Notes under the pieces: generated by a model | Told to the model about the DNA's origin: nothing | Seen by the model: the letters and a program-made list of their open reading frames with translations, nothing else | Database searches by the model: none | From: an uncultured Ruminococcus sp. | GTDB lineage: Bacteria > Bacillota > Clostridia > Oscillospirales > Ruminococcaceae | Direction of reading: 5' to 3' | NCBI GenBank assembly: GCA_947175005.1 | Contig: CAMWLD010000158.1 | Coordinates: 1 to 5,646 of the forward strand | DNA length: 5,646 bases | Shown here: positions 5,195 through 5,646 of the stretch, piece by piece | Position numbering within the stretch: position 1 is the stretch's first letter | Layout: every line of letters begins with the position of its first letter | Made by a program: the position numbers and the translations under genes

Positions 5195-5646
5195 ATTTAT
5201 AGAATGTTAAGTAATCCCCTTTGGAATTATAAATAACGCTTATATCCTGCTTGAAGCACTTTAAAATCCCCATGTCGCCGTAAGAAGCCTGCATACAATT
5301 ATTGTCCGTCCCCGGGTGCGTGTGACCGCTCCATTTATACCCCATGGCAGCCAGTTTCTCGGCGTCGTCAATTTCAATTTTGACCTTGTAGGCATTTCCT
5401 CGGATTATCAGCCGTTCGCTGCCTTTGGTGAACATTGCAAATTCAACGCCGGTTTTAGCTGTAAGGGCAGCCAAATCGGCCATACTTACGGAATTTTTGG
5501 GAACAGTCACTCTGCTGTCATACTCGGGCAACTGTTCAAGCAGCTTTTCCTGCCTGTTTGTCAAAGGCTTGTCGAAATGCAAAATAGCTCCCGGATTGCC
5601 TTTGCCCGTGTGTTGCTGTTCGATAGGCTGTTCTATTGCTGTGATC
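5193..5646 (-). CDS. C-terminal part of a larger protein with JAMM/MPN-like HTHP motif (5' end outside window)
   Basis: 150 residues are visible and the frame is open to the window edge, so the gene starts off the right end. A TTG at 5582-5580 could pose as a start, but the preceding 21 codons contain no stop and there is no ribosome binding site before it. In visible numbering: a charged, Gln- and Gly-rich stretch (1-20), PLTNRQEKLLEQLPEYDS (27-44), MADLAALTAKTGVEFAMF (55-72), RLIIRGN (78-84), and GYKWSGHTHPG (102-112) followed by Ser121 and Asp124. HTHP plus a downstream S-x-x-D resembles the zinc site of JAMM/MPN peptidases, with Glu68 a possible catalytic acid, though the spacing between HTHP and Ser is longer than usual. 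From memory, such tails occur at the end of clostridial phage minor-head-like or secreted toxin-like proteins. The enzymatic role is unproven. It is followed by a small co-transcribed gene. Confidence 0.8.
   Translation of the reverse strand, partial: ITAIEQPIEQQHTGKGNPGAILHFDKPLTNRQEKLLEQLPEYDSRVTVPKNSVSMADLAALTAKTGVEFAMFTKGSERLIIRGNAYKVKIEIDDAEKLAAMGYKWSGHTHPGTDNNCMQASYGDMGILKCFKQDISVIYNSKGDYLTFYK

Noticed and set aside
5580..5582. TTG start giving a 129-residue protein on the minus strand
   Set aside because: The same frame stays open for 21 more codons to the window edge and no ribosome binding site precedes the TTG, so the gene most likely begins outside.

Overview
The window looks like chromosomal DNA from a gut-type Clostridia member (Bacillota, Ruminococcaceae/Oscillospiraceae-like). 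The grounds are strong AGGAGG-type ribosome binding sites, mixed ATG/GTG starts, a split B12-dependent methionine synthase of the clostridial type, and small proteins whose motifs resemble clostridial families. No rRNA, tRNA, CRISPR array, transposase or integrase is visible. Organism assignment is inference.

Left part (1-1706, + strand): a duplicated and partly decayed accessory stretch. It opens inside the C-terminal half of a class I SAM-dependent methyltransferase gene (1-402). Next comes the remnant of a Cof-type HAD phosphatase gene with two in-frame stops (429-590), then an extended -10 promoter (618-626). A complete second copy of the methyltransferase follows (647-1438), and then a small AT-rich gene with a GTG start that resembles DUF7660 (1464-1706). 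The two methyltransferase copies match at about three residues in four over the shared part. Their similarity continues past the stop codon into the ribosome binding site of the next gene, yet those next genes are unrelated.

Middle part (1755-4836, + strand): a two-gene operon for the last step of methionine synthesis. The first gene encodes a stand-alone MetH reactivation protein. It overlaps by 8 bases an 804-residue MetH core that carries the homocysteine, methyltetrahydrofolate and cobalamin modules but no reactivation domain. Together the two products supply the parts found in one chain in E. coli MetH. A heptanucleotide tandem repeat runs across the metH stop codon.

Right part (4873-5646): a hairpin with an A-tract on one side and a T-tract on the other separates metH from a convergent minus-strand pair and can serve as terminator for both. 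The minus-strand pair is the C-terminal end of a larger protein, cut by the window edge, with a JAMM/MPN-like HTHP...S..D motif. It is followed after 9 bases by an 84-residue protein. This layout resembles effector plus cognate small partner, and it is the best candidate in the window for an undescribed system; the function is not established by the sequence.
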